DNA of 64,000 nt, taken from contig NZ_CP077084.1 of the NCBI RefSeq assembly GCF_014268275.3, positions 1,426,001-1,490,000 on the forward strand, written 5' to 3'. Origin of the DNA: Pseudomonas tritici (GTDB lineage: Bacteria > Pseudomonadota > Gammaproteobacteria > Pseudomonadales > Pseudomonadaceae). Positions 54,333 to 63,579 of this stretch are shown here, one piece after another. Numbering within the stretch: the first letter of the stretch is position 1; each line of letters begins with the position of its first letter. The position numbers and the translations under genes are program-made. The notes beneath the pieces are model-generated. The model was not told the origin of the DNA. It saw nothing but the letters and a program-made list of their open reading frames with translations, and did not search any database.

Positions 54333-56756
54333 TCAGAAAAGCACCTTCGCCACATCCGCAAACCGCTTGGCAAAGTGCACCGTCATCCCTTCCTTCAGGT
54401 ATTCCGGCAACTCCTCAAAACTGCCCCGATTTGGCTCCGGCAGGATCAGCTCATGAATCTTCTGACGCCGCGCCGCAATCACCTTTTCGCGCACCCCGCC
54501 AATCGGCAGTACATGCCCGGTCAACGTCAGCTCACCGGTCATGGCCACGCCTTTTTTCGGCGGCTGGTTACGTGCCAGCGACAACAGCGCACTGGCCATG
54601 GTCACCCCGGCGCTCGGGCCGTCTTTCGGCGTGGCACCTTCCGGTACGTGCAAGTGCACGAAGGCTTCGTCAAAGAATTTCGGATCACCGCCAAACGACT
54701 TCAGGTTCGAGCTGATGTAGCTGTAGGCAATTTCGGCCGATTCTTTCATCACTTCACCCAACTGCCCGGTGAGCTTGAAGCCGCGATTGAGCGTATGGAT
54801 ACGTGTCGCCTCAATCGGCAGCGTCGCGCCGCCCATGCTGGTCCACGCCAGGCCGGTGATCACGCCGGTGCCGGACAGCACCTGCTCATTGCGGAACACC
54901 GGTACACCCAGTGAGCTTTCCAGGTCTTTGTTGCCGATCTTGATCACCAGATCCGGCTCATCCAGCAGCTTGACCACAGCCTTGCGCACCAGTTTGCCTA
55001 GCTGTTTCTCCAGCTGGCGCACACCGGCTTCGCGGGCATAGCCGTCGATCAACGCGCGCAACGCGCCGTCGCTGATGGTCAGGGTGTTTTTCGACACGCC
55101 GGCTTTTTGCAGCTGCTTGGGCCACAGATGGCGCTTGGCAATGGCGACTTTTTCTTCGGTGATATAGCCCGACAGGCGAATCACTTCCATGCGGTCCAGC
55201 AGCGGGCCAGGGATGGAGTCCAGGGTGTTGGCGGTGCACACGAACAGCACTTTGGACAGGTCCAGGCGCAGGTCCAAGTAGTGGTCGAGGAATTCGACGT
55301 TTTGCTCGGGGTCGAGGGTTTCCAACAGCGCTGACGCCGGGTCGCCCTGGAAGCTCTGGCCCATCTTGTCGATCTCGTCGAGCATGATTACCGGGTTCAT
55401 CACTTCCACATCTTTGAGCGCCTGCACCAGCTTGCCGGGCATGGCGCCGATGTAGGTGCGGCGATGGCCCTTGATCTCGGCCTCGTCGCGCATGCCGCCG
55501 ACGCTGAAGCGGTAGAAGGGCCGTCCCAGCGACTCGGCGATGGATTTACCAACGCTGGTCTTGCCCACGCCCGGCGGGCCGACCAGCAGCACGATGGAAC
55601 CGGCGACTTCGCCTTTATAGGCGCCCACCGCGAGGAATTCGAGGATGCGACTCTTGATGTCATCCAGGCCTGCGTGGTGCTTGTCCAGCACCTTGCGCGC
55701 ATGTTTCAGGTCGAGTTTATCCTCGCCAAACACGCCCCACGGTACCGAGGTGGCCCAGTCCAGGTAATTGCGTGTCACCGCGTATTCCGGCGAGCCGGTT
55801 TCGAGGATCGACAGTTTGTTCAGTTCTTCATCGATGCGTTTTTTCGCCTGGGCCGGCAGTACTTTGCTTTCCAGGCGTTGCTCGAACTGCTCGACATCCG
55901 CACTGCGGTCGTCCTTGGTCAAGCCCAGCTCCTGCTGGATGACCTTGAGCTGTTCCTTGAGGAAGAACTCGCGCTGGTGCTCGCCGATCTTGCGGTTCAC
56001 TTCAGCGGAGAGTTCTTTTTGCAGGCGCGCAACTTCGACTTCTTTGCGCAGCATCGGCAGCACTTTTTCCATGCGCTTGAGCATGGGCACGCAGTCCAGC
56101 ACTTCCTGCAATTCGTTGCCGGTGGCCGAGGTCAACGCGGCGGCGAAGTCGGTGAGCGGCGACGGGTCGTTGGGGCTGAAGCGGTTGAGGTAGTTCTTCA
56201 ACTCTTCGCTGTACAGCGGGTTAAGCGGCAGCAGTTCCTTGATCGCATTGATCAGCGCCATGCCGTAGGCCTTGACCTCGTCGGTCGGCTCCGAGGGCTG
56301 GTGCGGGTATTCGACTTCCACCAGGTACGGTGGGCGGTGGTGCTTGAGCCAGGTCTTGATGCGCACGCGGGTCAGGCCCTGGGCCACGAATTGCAGCTTG
56401 CCGTTTTCGCGGCTGGCGTGGTGCACCTTCACCAGCGTGCCGTACAGCGGCAGGCTGGAAGTGTCGAAGTGGCGCGGGTCTTCCGGCGGGGTGTCCATGA
56501 AGAACAGGGCCAGGGAGTGGTGGTCGGATTTGCTCACCAGCTCCAGGGTCTCGGCCCACGGCTCTTCATTGACGATCACCGGCAACACTTGCGCCGGGAA
56601 GAAGGGCCGGTTGTGGATCGGGATGATGTAGACCTTGTCCGGCAGGTTTTGCCCGGGTAGGGCCAGGCCGGTGTTGGAGGACGCTGCGTGCTCGGCGTTT
56701 TCGGGATCGGCGTAGTCGTTGAGGTCGTAATCAGGGAATTCTTGCTGGTCGCTCAT
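54333..56756 (-). CDS. asrA: Second ATP-dependent Lon protease (AsrA type)
   Basis: 807 residues. It has the Lon N-terminal domain (VYIIPIHNRPFFPAQVLPVI), the coiled region, the AAA+ module with Walker A GPPGVGKTS and Walker B VIMLDEID, and the peptidase domain. The catalytic Ser is in PKDGPSAGVT and the Lys in GGVREKVIAARR. The acidic N-terminus (MSDQQEFPDYDLNDY) and the neighbouring icp gene fit PA0779/AsrA of P. aeruginosa rather than the housekeeping Lon. In that species AsrA affects the heat-shock and aminoglycoside response. I see no clear sigma-32 promoter. Confidence 0.9.
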   Translation of the reverse strand: MSDQQEFPDYDLNDYADPENAEHAASSNTGLALPGQNLPDKVYIIPIHNRPFFPAQVLPVIVNEEPWAETLELVSKSDHHSLALFFMDTPPEDPRHFDTSSLPLYGTLVKVHHASRENGKLQFVAQGLTRVRIKTWLKHHRPPYLVEVEYPHQPSEPTDEVKAYGMALINAIKELLPLNPLYSEELKNYLNRFSPNDPSPLTDFAAALTSATGNELQEVLDCVPMLKRMEKVLPMLRKEVEVARLQKELSAEVNRKIGEHQREFFLKEQLKVIQQELGLTKDDRSADVEQFEQRLESKVLPAQAKKRIDEELNKLSILETGSPEYAVTRNYLDWATSVPWGVFGEDKLDLKHARKVLDKHHAGLDDIKSRILEFLAVGAYKGEVAGSIVLLVGPPGVGKTSVGKSIAESLGRPFYRFSVGGMRDEAEIKGHRRTYIGAMPGKLVQALKDVEVMNPVIMLDEIDKMGQSFQGDPASALLETLDPEQNVEFLDHYLDLRLDLSKVLFVCTANTLDSIPGPLLDRMEVIRLSGYITEEKVAIAKRHLWPKQLQKAGVSKNTLTISDGALRALIDGYAREAGVRQLEKQLGKLVRKAVVKLLDEPDLVIKIGNKDLESSLGVPVFRNEQVLSGTGVITGLAWTSMGGATLPIEATRIHTLNRGFKLTGQLGEVMKESAEIAYSYISSNLKSFGGDPKFFDEAFVHLHVPEGATPKDGPSAGVTMASALLSLARNQPPKKGVAMTGELTLTGHVLPIGGVREKVIAARRQKIHELILPEPNRGSFEELPEYLKEGMTVHFAKRFADVAKVLF

Positions 56757-56872
56757 GGGGCACCTGCATCAGGAAGTATGGTGCTTAGATGGGGCGGGGG
56801 GGCGGTGGTTTCAATGGCAGCGGCGAGATCGCAACATATTGCATGAAATTCTCGACAGCGCCGTGGTATCCC

Positions 56873-56976
56873 TGTGGGAGCTGGCTTGCCTGCGATGGCG
56901 GTGTGTCAGTTGATGAAGATGTGGCTGATGCGCCGCTATCGCAGCGGTTCGACGATTCGACAAGCCAGCTCCCACA
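56873..56976. repeat. Paired inverted extragenic repeat (TGTGGGAGCTGGCTTGCC type)
   Basis: Left unit TGTGGGAGCTGGCTTGCC; the right unit AAGCCAGCTCCCACA carries a short replacement (CGGTTCGACGATTCGAC) where the CGCAGGC segment should be, so this copy is degraded. It lies between the GntR and lon2 genes. Confidence 0.8.
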
Positions 56977-56993
56977 TTTTGTATTGCGTACGG

Positions 56994-57983
56994 TCAGCTG
57001 ATTTTGTGCAAGTACGTCGGCAAGGGTTGTTCTGGCAGGACTGAGAGCACCTTCAGCCGTTGCAACATGCGCTGGCGTGCCCGCTGAAGATGCTCACGCA
57101 GATTCAGCGCCGCTGCATCCACCGCACCATGCAACAAGAGCTCAAGAATCAACCGATGTTCGGCCAACATCGCCGGATCGGCGCCGATCCCCAGCAATCG
57201 ATAAAAAATCCGGCTGATGATCATCGGGCTCTGCCCCTGGCGAATCAGTGCAGCGATCTTGCGATTCTGCAAGCCGGCCAGGCAGTGCTGGTGCAAGTCT
57301 TCCTCGATCTGCTCGATGGCCTCAAGGCTGCAGTGCGGGCTGTCCTGGGCAGCCAGCACGCGTTGCAACATGGCTTCAAGCAGCTCGCGATCGAGGTTCG
57401 GCGCGCTCTGGCGCAGGGCTTCGGGTTCCAGGCAGGCGCGCAGTTCGTAGTCTTCGGTGACTTCCCGCGCCGTCAAAGGCCCCGCCAGCCATTGGGAATA
57501 GGGTTCCTTTTCCACCAGGCCGCGATCGCGCAGGCGCATCAGTGCTTCACGCACCACTGCACGGCTGACGCCGTAGTGGTCGGCGGCGGCTTGCTCATCC
57601 AGGCGGTAATGGCCGAAGGCAATGCAGGTGGACAGCGCCGCGCCGATTTCCTCGACGATACGTTCCCCCAGCGGCCGCGTATCCACCAGCTCATCCTTAC
57701 CATCAAGACCCAAGTGTGTGTGGCTCAAAGGCAGGCGCAGCGGCTCCATTGCCAGGCCTTCAGGGTTGATCAGGTAACCCCGGCCATTGAAGCGGCAGAT
57801 CAGGCCTTCGGCGTGCAGCAGGTCCAGGGCCTTGCGCACCGGTACACGGCTGGTACCGAACAGTTCGGCCAACGGCGCTTCCAGCAAAACCAGGCCGTGG
57901 CGAGCGGTGCCGTTGACGATCGCGTCACGCAACACTTGGTGAATCATCGCGTAGCGAGAGGCCGAGGCGGACACTGCTTTCAT
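56994..57983 (-). CDS. GntR-type regulator with two tandem winged-helix domains
   Basis: 329 residues from the ATG at 57983. The first winged helix (about 9-73) has YAMIHQVLRDAIVNGTARHG, then LFGTSRVPVRKALDLLHAEG. The second (about 107-170) has RPLGERIVEEIGAALSTCIA, then HYGVSRAVVREALMRLRDRG. A helical FCD-like effector domain (171-329) follows. Ordinary GntR/FadR proteins have one such domain. It is divergent from the amidase operon and is the likely regulator. Two GTAC-containing inverted repeats lie in the gap. Ligand unknown. Confidence 0.85.
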   Translation of the reverse strand: MKAVSASASRYAMIHQVLRDAIVNGTARHGLVLLEAPLAELFGTSRVPVRKALDLLHAEGLICRFNGRGYLINPEGLAMEPLRLPLSHTHLGLDGKDELVDTRPLGERIVEEIGAALSTCIAFGHYRLDEQAAADHYGVSRAVVREALMRLRDRGLVEKEPYSQWLAGPLTAREVTEDYELRACLEPEALRQSAPNLDRELLEAMLQRVLAAQDSPHCSLEAIEQIEEDLHQHCLAGLQNRKIAALIRQGQSPMIISRIFYRLLGIGADPAMLAEHRLILELLLHGAVDAAALNLREHLQRARQRMLQRLKVLSVLPEQPLPTYLHKIS

Positions 57984-58108
57984 CGATTTCTCTAAAGGAG
58001 GGAGGACGGTGGCCGGGGATTCTCTCATAAGTTGCACTGTCACTCTGGGCCACGTCGATGGCACTTTTTTGGGGCCTGAAAACTGTGAATGTTACTTTTC
58101 TGCACCAA

Positions 58109-58135
58109 AATGTACTTATTAATAAAAGGTACATT
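58109..58135. promoter_or_regulatory. Candidate GntR operator 1
   Basis: AATGTAC and GTACATT, perfect 7-base arms with 13 bases between, containing TTATTAATAA. It shares the GTAC half-sites and TTATTAAT core with the site at 58279-58299. Confidence 0.55.
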
Positions 58136-58252
58136 ATTTCGTTGGCAGCATTGCGCTTAGCTCAGACGCGGTTTTTTCGCGCCTATTAAAACCATCTATC
58201 CCGTTGCTCTCAGCGAAAAACCCTCACAGTGCAAAAGCACCTGACTTGAGAC

Positions 58253-58267
58253 TGGCACGAAAGCTGC
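58253..58267 (+). promoter_or_regulatory. Candidate sigma-54 promoter of the amidase operon
   Basis: TGGCACG-N4-CTGC has the -24 GG (58254-58255) and -12 GC (58266-58267) separated by exactly 10 bases. It differs from the consensus TGGCACG-N4-TTGC at one position. The predicted start, about 12 bases on, falls at the second GntR operator. Confidence 0.65.
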
Positions 58268-58278
58268 CTTTGCAAAAT

Positions 58279-58299
58279 GTACATTTTATTAATATGTAC
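58279..58299. promoter_or_regulatory. Candidate GntR operator 2
   Basis: GTACAT and ATGTAC, perfect 6-base arms with TTTATTAAT between. It lies 20 bases before the amidase start and just downstream of the -24/-12 element, a good position for repression. Confidence 0.6.
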
Positions 58300-58319
58300 G
58301 TTTTTTGAGGGTCATCTTG

Positions 58320-59642
58320 ATGTCAGACGCCACTTCAATGGCCGAGGATTTTGCCAGCGGTCGCAGCGATCCGGTTCAAGCCCTCGAACAGGCACTCGAG
58401 AGGGCAAGCCAGGTGCCGTCAGTATTCATCAGCCTGACCACCGAGCGCGCCCGCCGTGAAGCCGCCGCCGCCGCCGCCCGTTGGCGCGCCGGCCAGCCCT
58501 TGAGCGTATTCGATGGCGTGCCGCTGGCCTGGAAAGACCTGTTCGATGTGGCTGGAAGCACCACCACTGCTGGCGCCGCCTATCGCCGCAATGCGCCTGC
58601 CGCTTTGCTCGACGCGCCCACTGTGGGCCTGTTGTGTCGCGCCGGGATGGTCAGTGTGGGCAAGACCAACCTCAGCGAATTGGCCTACTCAGGCTTGGGC
58701 CTGAACCCGCATTTCGGCACGCCGCACAACCCCCATGGCACTGACCAACCCCGTATTCCTGGCGGTTCGTCGTCCGGTTCGGCAGTGGCCGTTGCGGCCG
58801 GGATCGTTCCCATCGCCATGGGCACCGACACCGCCGGGTCGATCCGCATCCCGTCGGCGTTCAACGGCCTGGTCGGTTATCGCAGCAGCAGCCGACGCTA
58901 CAGCCGCGATGGCGTATTCCCCCTGGCCCACACCCTCGACAGCCTCGGCCCGCTGACCCGCAGTGTACGCGACGCCTTGGCCATCGACGATTTGCTGCAT
59001 GGGCGCACCCAAACCCACCACGCCCGCAGCCTCAAGGGCCAACGCTTCGTATTGGCGCAACAGGATGTCGAGCCTGCTGTGCGCAACAACCTGCTGCGTG
59101 CAGTCGAGCAACTCAAGGCCCAAGGTGCGCTGATCGAAGAGCGCGAATGCCCGACCTTCCAGGCCACCCTGGACCTGATCAACCACCACGGCTGGCTCGG
59201 CTCGTTCGAAGCCTTCGCGCTGCACCAAGGGTTGCTCGACAGCCGCGACGCCGAACAACTCGACCCTCGCGTACGCCGCCGCCTCGAAGCCGCGCGTTCG
59301 CTGCCGGCCAGCCAACTGATCCACCTGACCGACGCGCGTCGGCGTCTGCAACAGCAACTGATCGATGACCTCGACGGCGCCATTCTCATCACCCCAACCG
59401 TTGCCCACGTGGCGCCCGCATTGGCACCGCTGGAAGCCGACGACGACCTGTTCGTGAAAACCAACCTTGCCACCCTGCGCCTGACCATGCCCGGCAGTCT
59501 GCTCGACATGCCCGGCGTGACCCTGCCCAGCGGCCGCGATGCCCAGGGCCTGTCCACCGGGCTGCTGCTCAGTGCCCCGGCGGGAGAAGACGCACGCCTG
59601 CTGCGCGCGGCGTTGTCCGTCGAAACCGTACTTAACGTTTAA
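58320..59642 (+). CDS. Amidase signature family hydrolase
   Basis: 440 residues from the ATG at 58320. The catalytic triad motifs are K72 ([12 protein letters not shown]), the serine-rich GGSSSGSA (148-155), and the nucleophile S174 in [13 protein letters not shown]. The family hydrolyses carboxamides. It is the first gene of the catabolic operon, with the NodB-fold hydrolase 11 bases after its stop. In a cyclic imide pathway it would be the half-amidase; that assignment is inferred. Substrate could also be a formamide or urea derivative. Confidence 0.88.
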   Translation: MSDATSMAEDFASGRSDPVQALEQALERASQVPSVFISLTTERARREAAAAAARWRAGQPLSVFDGVPLAWKDLFDVAGSTTTAGAAYRRNAPAALLDAPTVGLLCRAGMVSVGKTNLSELAYSGLGLNPHFGTPHNPHGTDQPRIPGGSSSGSAVAVAAGIVPIAMGTDTAGSIRIPSAFNGLVGYRSSSRRYSRDGVFPLAHTLDSLGPLTRSVRDALAIDDLLHGRTQTHHARSLKGQRFVLAQQDVEPAVRNNLLRAVEQLKAQGALIEERECPTFQATLDLINHHGWLGSFEAFALHQGLLDSRDAEQLDPRVRRRLEAARSLPASQLIHLTDARRRLQQQLIDDLDGAILITPTVAHVAPALAPLEADDDLFVKTNLATLRLTMPGSLLDMPGVTLPSGRDAQGLSTGLLLSAPAGEDARLLRAALSVETVLNV

Positions 59643-59653
59643 GGAGATTCATC

Positions 59654-60532
59654 ATGGCTAAAGACATTCTTTGTGCATTTGGTGTCGACGTTGACGCCGT
59701 CGCCGGCTGGCTCGGTTCCTATGGCGGTGAAGACTCGCCGGACGACATTTCCCGCGGCTTGTTTGCCGGTGAAATCGGTGCGCCGCGCCTGCTCAAATTG
59801 TTCGAGCGCTATGGCCTGCGCACCACCTGGTTCATCCCCGGCCACTCGATGGAAACCTTTCCCGAGCAGATGAAGGCGGTGGCCGACGCCGGTCACGAAA
59901 TCGGCGTGCACGGCTACAGCCACGAAAACCCCATCGCGATGACCGCCGAGCAGGAAGAAATCGTCCTCGATAAATCCATCGAGCTGATCACCCAGGTCAC
60001 CGGCAAACGCCCCACTGGCTACGTCGCGCCATGGTGGGAATTCAGCAAGGTCACCAACGAACTGCTGCTGAAAAAAGGCATCAAGTACGACCACAGCCTG
60101 ATGCACAACGACTTCCACCCCTACTACGTGCGCAAGGGTGACAGCTGGACCAAGATCGATTACAGCCAGCACCCCGACATCTGGATGAAACCACTGGTAC
60201 GCGGCGAAGAAACCGACCTGGTGGAGATCCCGGCCAATTGGTACCTCGACGACCTGCCGCCGATGATGTTCATCAAAAAGGCCCCCAACAGCCACGGCTT
60301 CGTCAACCCGCGTCACCTCGAAGAAATGTGGCGCGACCAGTTCGATTGGGTCTACCGCGAGCACGAACACGCGGTGTTCACCATGACCATCCACCCCGAT
60401 GTTTCCGGCCGCCCGCAAGTGCTGCTGATGCTTGAGCGGCTGATCGAACACATCCAGAGCCATGCCGGCGTGCGCTTCGTCACCTTTGACGAAATCGCCG
60501 ACGATTTTATCCGCCGCCAACCGCGTACCTGA
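59654..60532 (+). CDS. NodB/polysaccharide-deacetylase-fold hydrolase (PuuE/imidase-like)
   Basis: 292 residues with AAGGAG before the ATG. The NodB-fold metal site is visible: D12/D14 in [11 protein letters not shown] and H86/H90 in [21 protein letters not shown] and the C-terminal [17 protein letters not shown] complete the fold. There is no signal peptide, so it is cytoplasmic and unlikely to act on cell-wall glycan. Length and context resemble PuuE allantoinase and the non-classical cyclic-imide hydrolase of P. putida, also about 293 residues. The amidase upstream would then open the resulting half-amide. Confidence 0.8.
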   Translation: MAKDILCAFGVDVDAVAGWLGSYGGEDSPDDISRGLFAGEIGAPRLLKLFERYGLRTTWFIPGHSMETFPEQMKAVADAGHEIGVHGYSHENPIAMTAEQEEIVLDKSIELITQVTGKRPTGYVAPWWEFSKVTNELLLKKGIKYDHSLMHNDFHPYYVRKGDSWTKIDYSQHPDIWMKPLVRGEETDLVEIPANWYLDDLPPMMFIKKAPNSHGFVNPRHLEEMWRDQFDWVYREHEHAVFTMTIHPDVSGRPQVLLMLERLIEHIQSHAGVRFVTFDEIADDFIRRQPRT

Positions 60533-60565
60533 CACCCACCCTTGCTCCCCCCTTGAGGCGCGATT

Positions 60566-61906
60566 ATGTCCATCTATAACAAGCTTGACCTGACTGGCTG
60601 GAAACCCCGGCAACTGACGTCCAAGGAAGTACGTTTCGCCACCTGGATCGCGTTTTTCGCCTGGGTGTTCGCGGTGTATGACTTCATCCTGTTCGGCACT
60701 TTGCTACCGGAGATCGGCCGGCATTTTGGCTGGGGGGAAGTGGAGCAAGCTGAAATCGCGACCTGGGTAGCGGTGGGCACGGCGGTGGTCGCCTTTGCCA
60801 TCGGCCCCGTCGTCGATAAGTTGGGGCGGCGCAAAGGCATTATCTTCACCGTGGCAGGTTCCGCGCTCTGCTCGGCACTGACTGCAATCGGCGGCGCGTG
60901 GGGCAAGTCGCCGCTGATTCTGATCCGGTCGCTGGGCGGCCTGGGCTATGCCGAGGAAACCGTCAACGCGACGTATTTGAGCGAGCTGTATGGCGCCTCG
61001 GAAGACCCGCGGTTGACCAAGCGTCGCGGCTTTATCTACAGCCTGGTGCAGGGCGGCTGGCCGGTCGGTGCGTTGATCGCCGCCGGGTTGACCGCGTTGC
61101 TGCTGCCGATCATTGGCTGGCAGGGCTGCTTCATCTTCGCTGCAATCCCGGCGCTGGTGATTGCGATCATGGCGCGCAAGCTCAAGGAGAGTCCGCAGTT
61201 CCAGATCCATGAACGCATCAGCCAGCTGCGTAAAAGCGGCGCGGTGACTGAAGCACAAAATGTCGCCGTGACCTACGGCGTGGACTATGACGAACACAGC
61301 AAGGCCGGTCTCAAGGCCGCCTTCCGTGGCCCGGCGCGCCGCGCCACCCTGGTGATTGGCGCTGCACTGTTGCTTAACTGGGCAGCTATCCAGGTGTTCA
61401 GCGTGCTCGGGACGTCGGTGATTGTCAGCGTGCACCACATCTCGTTCGAGAACTCGCTGATCATCCTCGTGCTGTCGAACCTGGTGGGCTACTGCGGCTA
61501 CCTCAGCCACGGCTGGATGGGCGACAAGATCGGCCGTCGCAACGTGATCGGCCTGGGCTGGATGCTTGGCGGCCTGGCGTTTGCCGGGATGCTGTTTGGC
61601 CCGAGCAATATGCCGATGGTGGTCGGGCTCTACAGCCTGGGCCTGTTCTTCCTGATCGGGCCGTACTCGGCAGCGCTGTTCTTTATCAGTGAGAGTTTCC
61701 CTACCAGCATTCGCGCCACGGGGGGCGCGATCATCCATGCCATGGGCCCGATCGGCGCGGTGGTCGCAGGTTTTGGTGCGACCCAAGTGTTGTCCGCCGG
61801 CAGCGACTGGCAAACCGCCGCGCTGTGGTTTGGCGCATTGCCGTGCTTCCTGTCTGGCGTGCTGATGTTTGCCGCGCGCCATGTGCGCCCGGAAACCGTT
61901 CAGTAA
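60566..61906 (+). CDS. MFS transporter
   Basis: 446 residues and 12 predicted membrane segments. The start helix is ATWIAFFAWVFAVYDFILFG, with the MFS loop VDKLGRRKG and RSLGGLGYAEETVN as in the MHS/SP-like groups. It lies 33 bases after the deacetylase-fold gene, so it probably imports the pathway substrate. The sequence does not show which. Confidence 0.85.
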   Translation: MSIYNKLDLTGWKPRQLTSKEVRFATWIAFFAWVFAVYDFILFGTLLPEIGRHFGWGEVEQAEIATWVAVGTAVVAFAIGPVVDKLGRRKGIIFTVAGSALCSALTAIGGAWGKSPLILIRSLGGLGYAEETVNATYLSELYGASEDPRLTKRRGFIYSLVQGGWPVGALIAAGLTALLLPIIGWQGCFIFAAIPALVIAIMARKLKESPQFQIHERISQLRKSGAVTEAQNVAVTYGVDYDEHSKAGLKAAFRGPARRATLVIGAALLLNWAAIQVFSVLGTSVIVSVHHISFENSLIILVLSNLVGYCGYLSHGWMGDKIGRRNVIGLGWMLGGLAFAGMLFGPSNMPMVVGLYSLGLFFLIGPYSAALFFISESFPTSIRATGGAIIHAMGPIGAVVAGFGATQVLSAGSDWQTAALWFGALPCFLSGVLMFAARHVRPETVQ

Positions 61907-61916
61907 GGAGTGAGTG

Positions 61917-62678
61917 ATGAGCCGTAAAGTTGCCTTGATTACCGGTGCCGCCAGCGGCATCGGCCAAGCCCTCGCCGTGGCCTATGCCCGCAACCGCGTG
62001 GCGGTGGTGGGCGGGTATTACCCGGCTGATCCCCATGAGCCGCAGACCACCGTCAGCCTGGTGGAAGCCGCTGGTGGCGAATGCCTGATGCTGCCGTTGG
62101 ACGTGGGCGATACTGCCTCGGTCGACGCACTGGCCGCGCAAGCCATACAGCATTTCGGGCGACTGGATTATGCGGTGGCCAACGCCGGACTGCTGCGTCG
62201 CGCACCGTTGCTGGAAATGACCGATGCGCTGTGGGACGAGATGCTCAACGTCGACCTCACGGGGGTGATGCGCACCTTCCGCGCGGCGACCCGGCATATG
62301 CATGAAGGCGGCGCGCTGGTCGCGATTTCGTCGATTGCCGGTGGCGTGTATGGCTGGCAGGAACACAGCCATTACGCGGCGGCCAAGGCCGGTGTGCCGG
62401 GGTTGTGCCGGTCTCTGGCGGTGGAGTTGGCGCCGCTGGGCATTCGTTGCAATGCGGTGATTCCAGGGTTGATTGAAACGCCGCAGTCGCTGGATGCAAA
62501 GAACTCGCTGGGGCCGGAAGGTTTGGCCAAGGCGGCGCGCGCGATTCCGCTGGGGCGGGTAGGGCGAGCGGATGAAGTCGCGTCGCTGGTGCAGTTTTTG
62601 ACCAGTGAAGCGTCGAGCTACCTGACCGGGCAGAGCATCGTCATCGACGGCGGCCTGACCGTACGCTGGCCCGACTGA
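61917..62678 (+). CDS. Short-chain dehydrogenase/reductase
   Basis: 253 residues from the ATG at 61917, with GGAG 6 bases upstream. The cofactor motif is TGAASGIG, the structural NAG motif is ANAGLL, and the catalytic Ser-Tyr-Lys is in AISSIAGG and HYAAAKAG. It probably oxidises or reduces an alcohol/ketone in the pathway. The [11 protein letters not shown] segment after strand 2 does not give a clear NAD or NADP preference. Confidence 0.87.
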   Translation: MSRKVALITGAASGIGQALAVAYARNRVAVVGGYYPADPHEPQTTVSLVEAAGGECLMLPLDVGDTASVDALAAQAIQHFGRLDYAVANAGLLRRAPLLEMTDALWDEMLNVDLTGVMRTFRAATRHMHEGGALVAISSIAGGVYGWQEHSHYAAAKAGVPGLCRSLAVELAPLGIRCNAVIPGLIETPQSLDAKNSLGPEGLAKAARAIPLGRVGRADEVASLVQFLTSEASSYLTGQSIVIDGGLTVRWPD

Positions 62679-62695
62679 CTGCACCCCATTTAAAA

Positions 62696-62786
62696 ATGTG
62701 GGCGCTGGCTTGCCTGCGATAACGGTGTATCAGTGAATACATGTGTGGCTGACCCACCGCCATCGCAGGCAAGCCAGCTCCCACAT
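62696..62786. repeat. Paired inverted extragenic repeat inside the amidase operon
   Basis: Left unit ATGTGGGCGCTGGCTTGCCT (one base changed from GTGGGAGC) and an intact inverted right unit flank about 43 bases. It splits the two SDR genes, with 138 bases between their coding regions. Confidence 0.85.
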
Positions 62787-62816
62787 TAGAACCGTGTTTG
62801 TCTCGGGAGAATTTAC

Positions 62817-63566
62817 ATGCCTCAACTCACTCACCGCCGCGCCGTCATCACCGGCGCCGGCAGTGGCATCGGCGCTGCCATCGCCCGTGCCTACGCCGCC
62901 GAAGGCGCGCGCCTGGTGCTGGCCGACCGCAACGCCGCCAGCCTCGCCGAAACCGCGATCACCTGCCGCAACCTTGGCGCCGAGGTGTTCGAATGCCTGG
63001 CCGACGTCGGCACCGTCGAAGGCGCCCAGGCCAGTGTTGACCGTTGCGTCGAGCAGTTCGGCGGTATCGATATCCTGGTCAACAATGCCGGCATGCTCAC
63101 CCAGGCGCGTTGCGTCGACCTGACCATCGACATGTGGAACGACATGCTGCGCGTCGACCTCACCAGTGTGTTCGTCGCCAGCCAGCGCGCCTTGCCGCAC
63201 ATGCTCGCGCAGCGTTGGGGGCGGATCATCAATGTCGCCTCGCAACTGGGCATCAAAGGCGGCGCCGAGTTGACTCACTACGCCGCCGCCAAGGCTGGGG
63301 TGATCGGCTTTACCAAGTCCCTGGCGCTGGAAGTGGCAAAAGACAACGTACTGGTCAACGCCATCGCACCGGGCCCGATTGAAACGCCATTGGTGGGCGG
63401 TATCAGTGAGGAATGGAAACGCGCCAAGGCCAAGGAGTTGCCGCTGGGCCGTTTCGGCCTGGCCGATGAAGTGGCGCCGGTGGCGGTGCTGCTGGCCAGC
63501 GAGCCCGGCGGCAACTTGTTCGTTGGCCAGACACTGGGCCCGAACTCCGGCGATGTCATGCCATGA
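62817..63566 (+). CDS. Short-chain dehydrogenase/reductase (FabG-like)
   Basis: 249 residues with GGGAG before the ATG. The motifs are TGAGSGIG, NNAG and the catalytic YAAAK ([14 protein letters not shown]), with the proton-relay serine in NVASQLGI. Asp in VLADRN after strand 2 favours NAD(H). It is the second SDR of the operon. The 99-residue gene begins 13 bases downstream. Substrate unknown. Confidence 0.87.
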   Translation: MPQLTHRRAVITGAGSGIGAAIARAYAAEGARLVLADRNAASLAETAITCRNLGAEVFECLADVGTVEGAQASVDRCVEQFGGIDILVNNAGMLTQARCVDLTIDMWNDMLRVDLTSVFVASQRALPHMLAQRWGRIINVASQLGIKGGAELTHYAAAKAGVIGFTKSLALEVAKDNVLVNAIAPGPIETPLVGGISEEWKRAKAKELPLGRFGLADEVAPVAVLLASEPGGNLFVGQTLGPNSGDVMP

Positions 63567-63579
63567 GTGAGGTGTAGCC

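Noticed and set aside
58224..58240. GTGC-AAAA-GCAC near 58230 as an NtrC site
   Set aside because: The half-sites point the wrong way compared with the NtrC consensus GCAC...GTGC.
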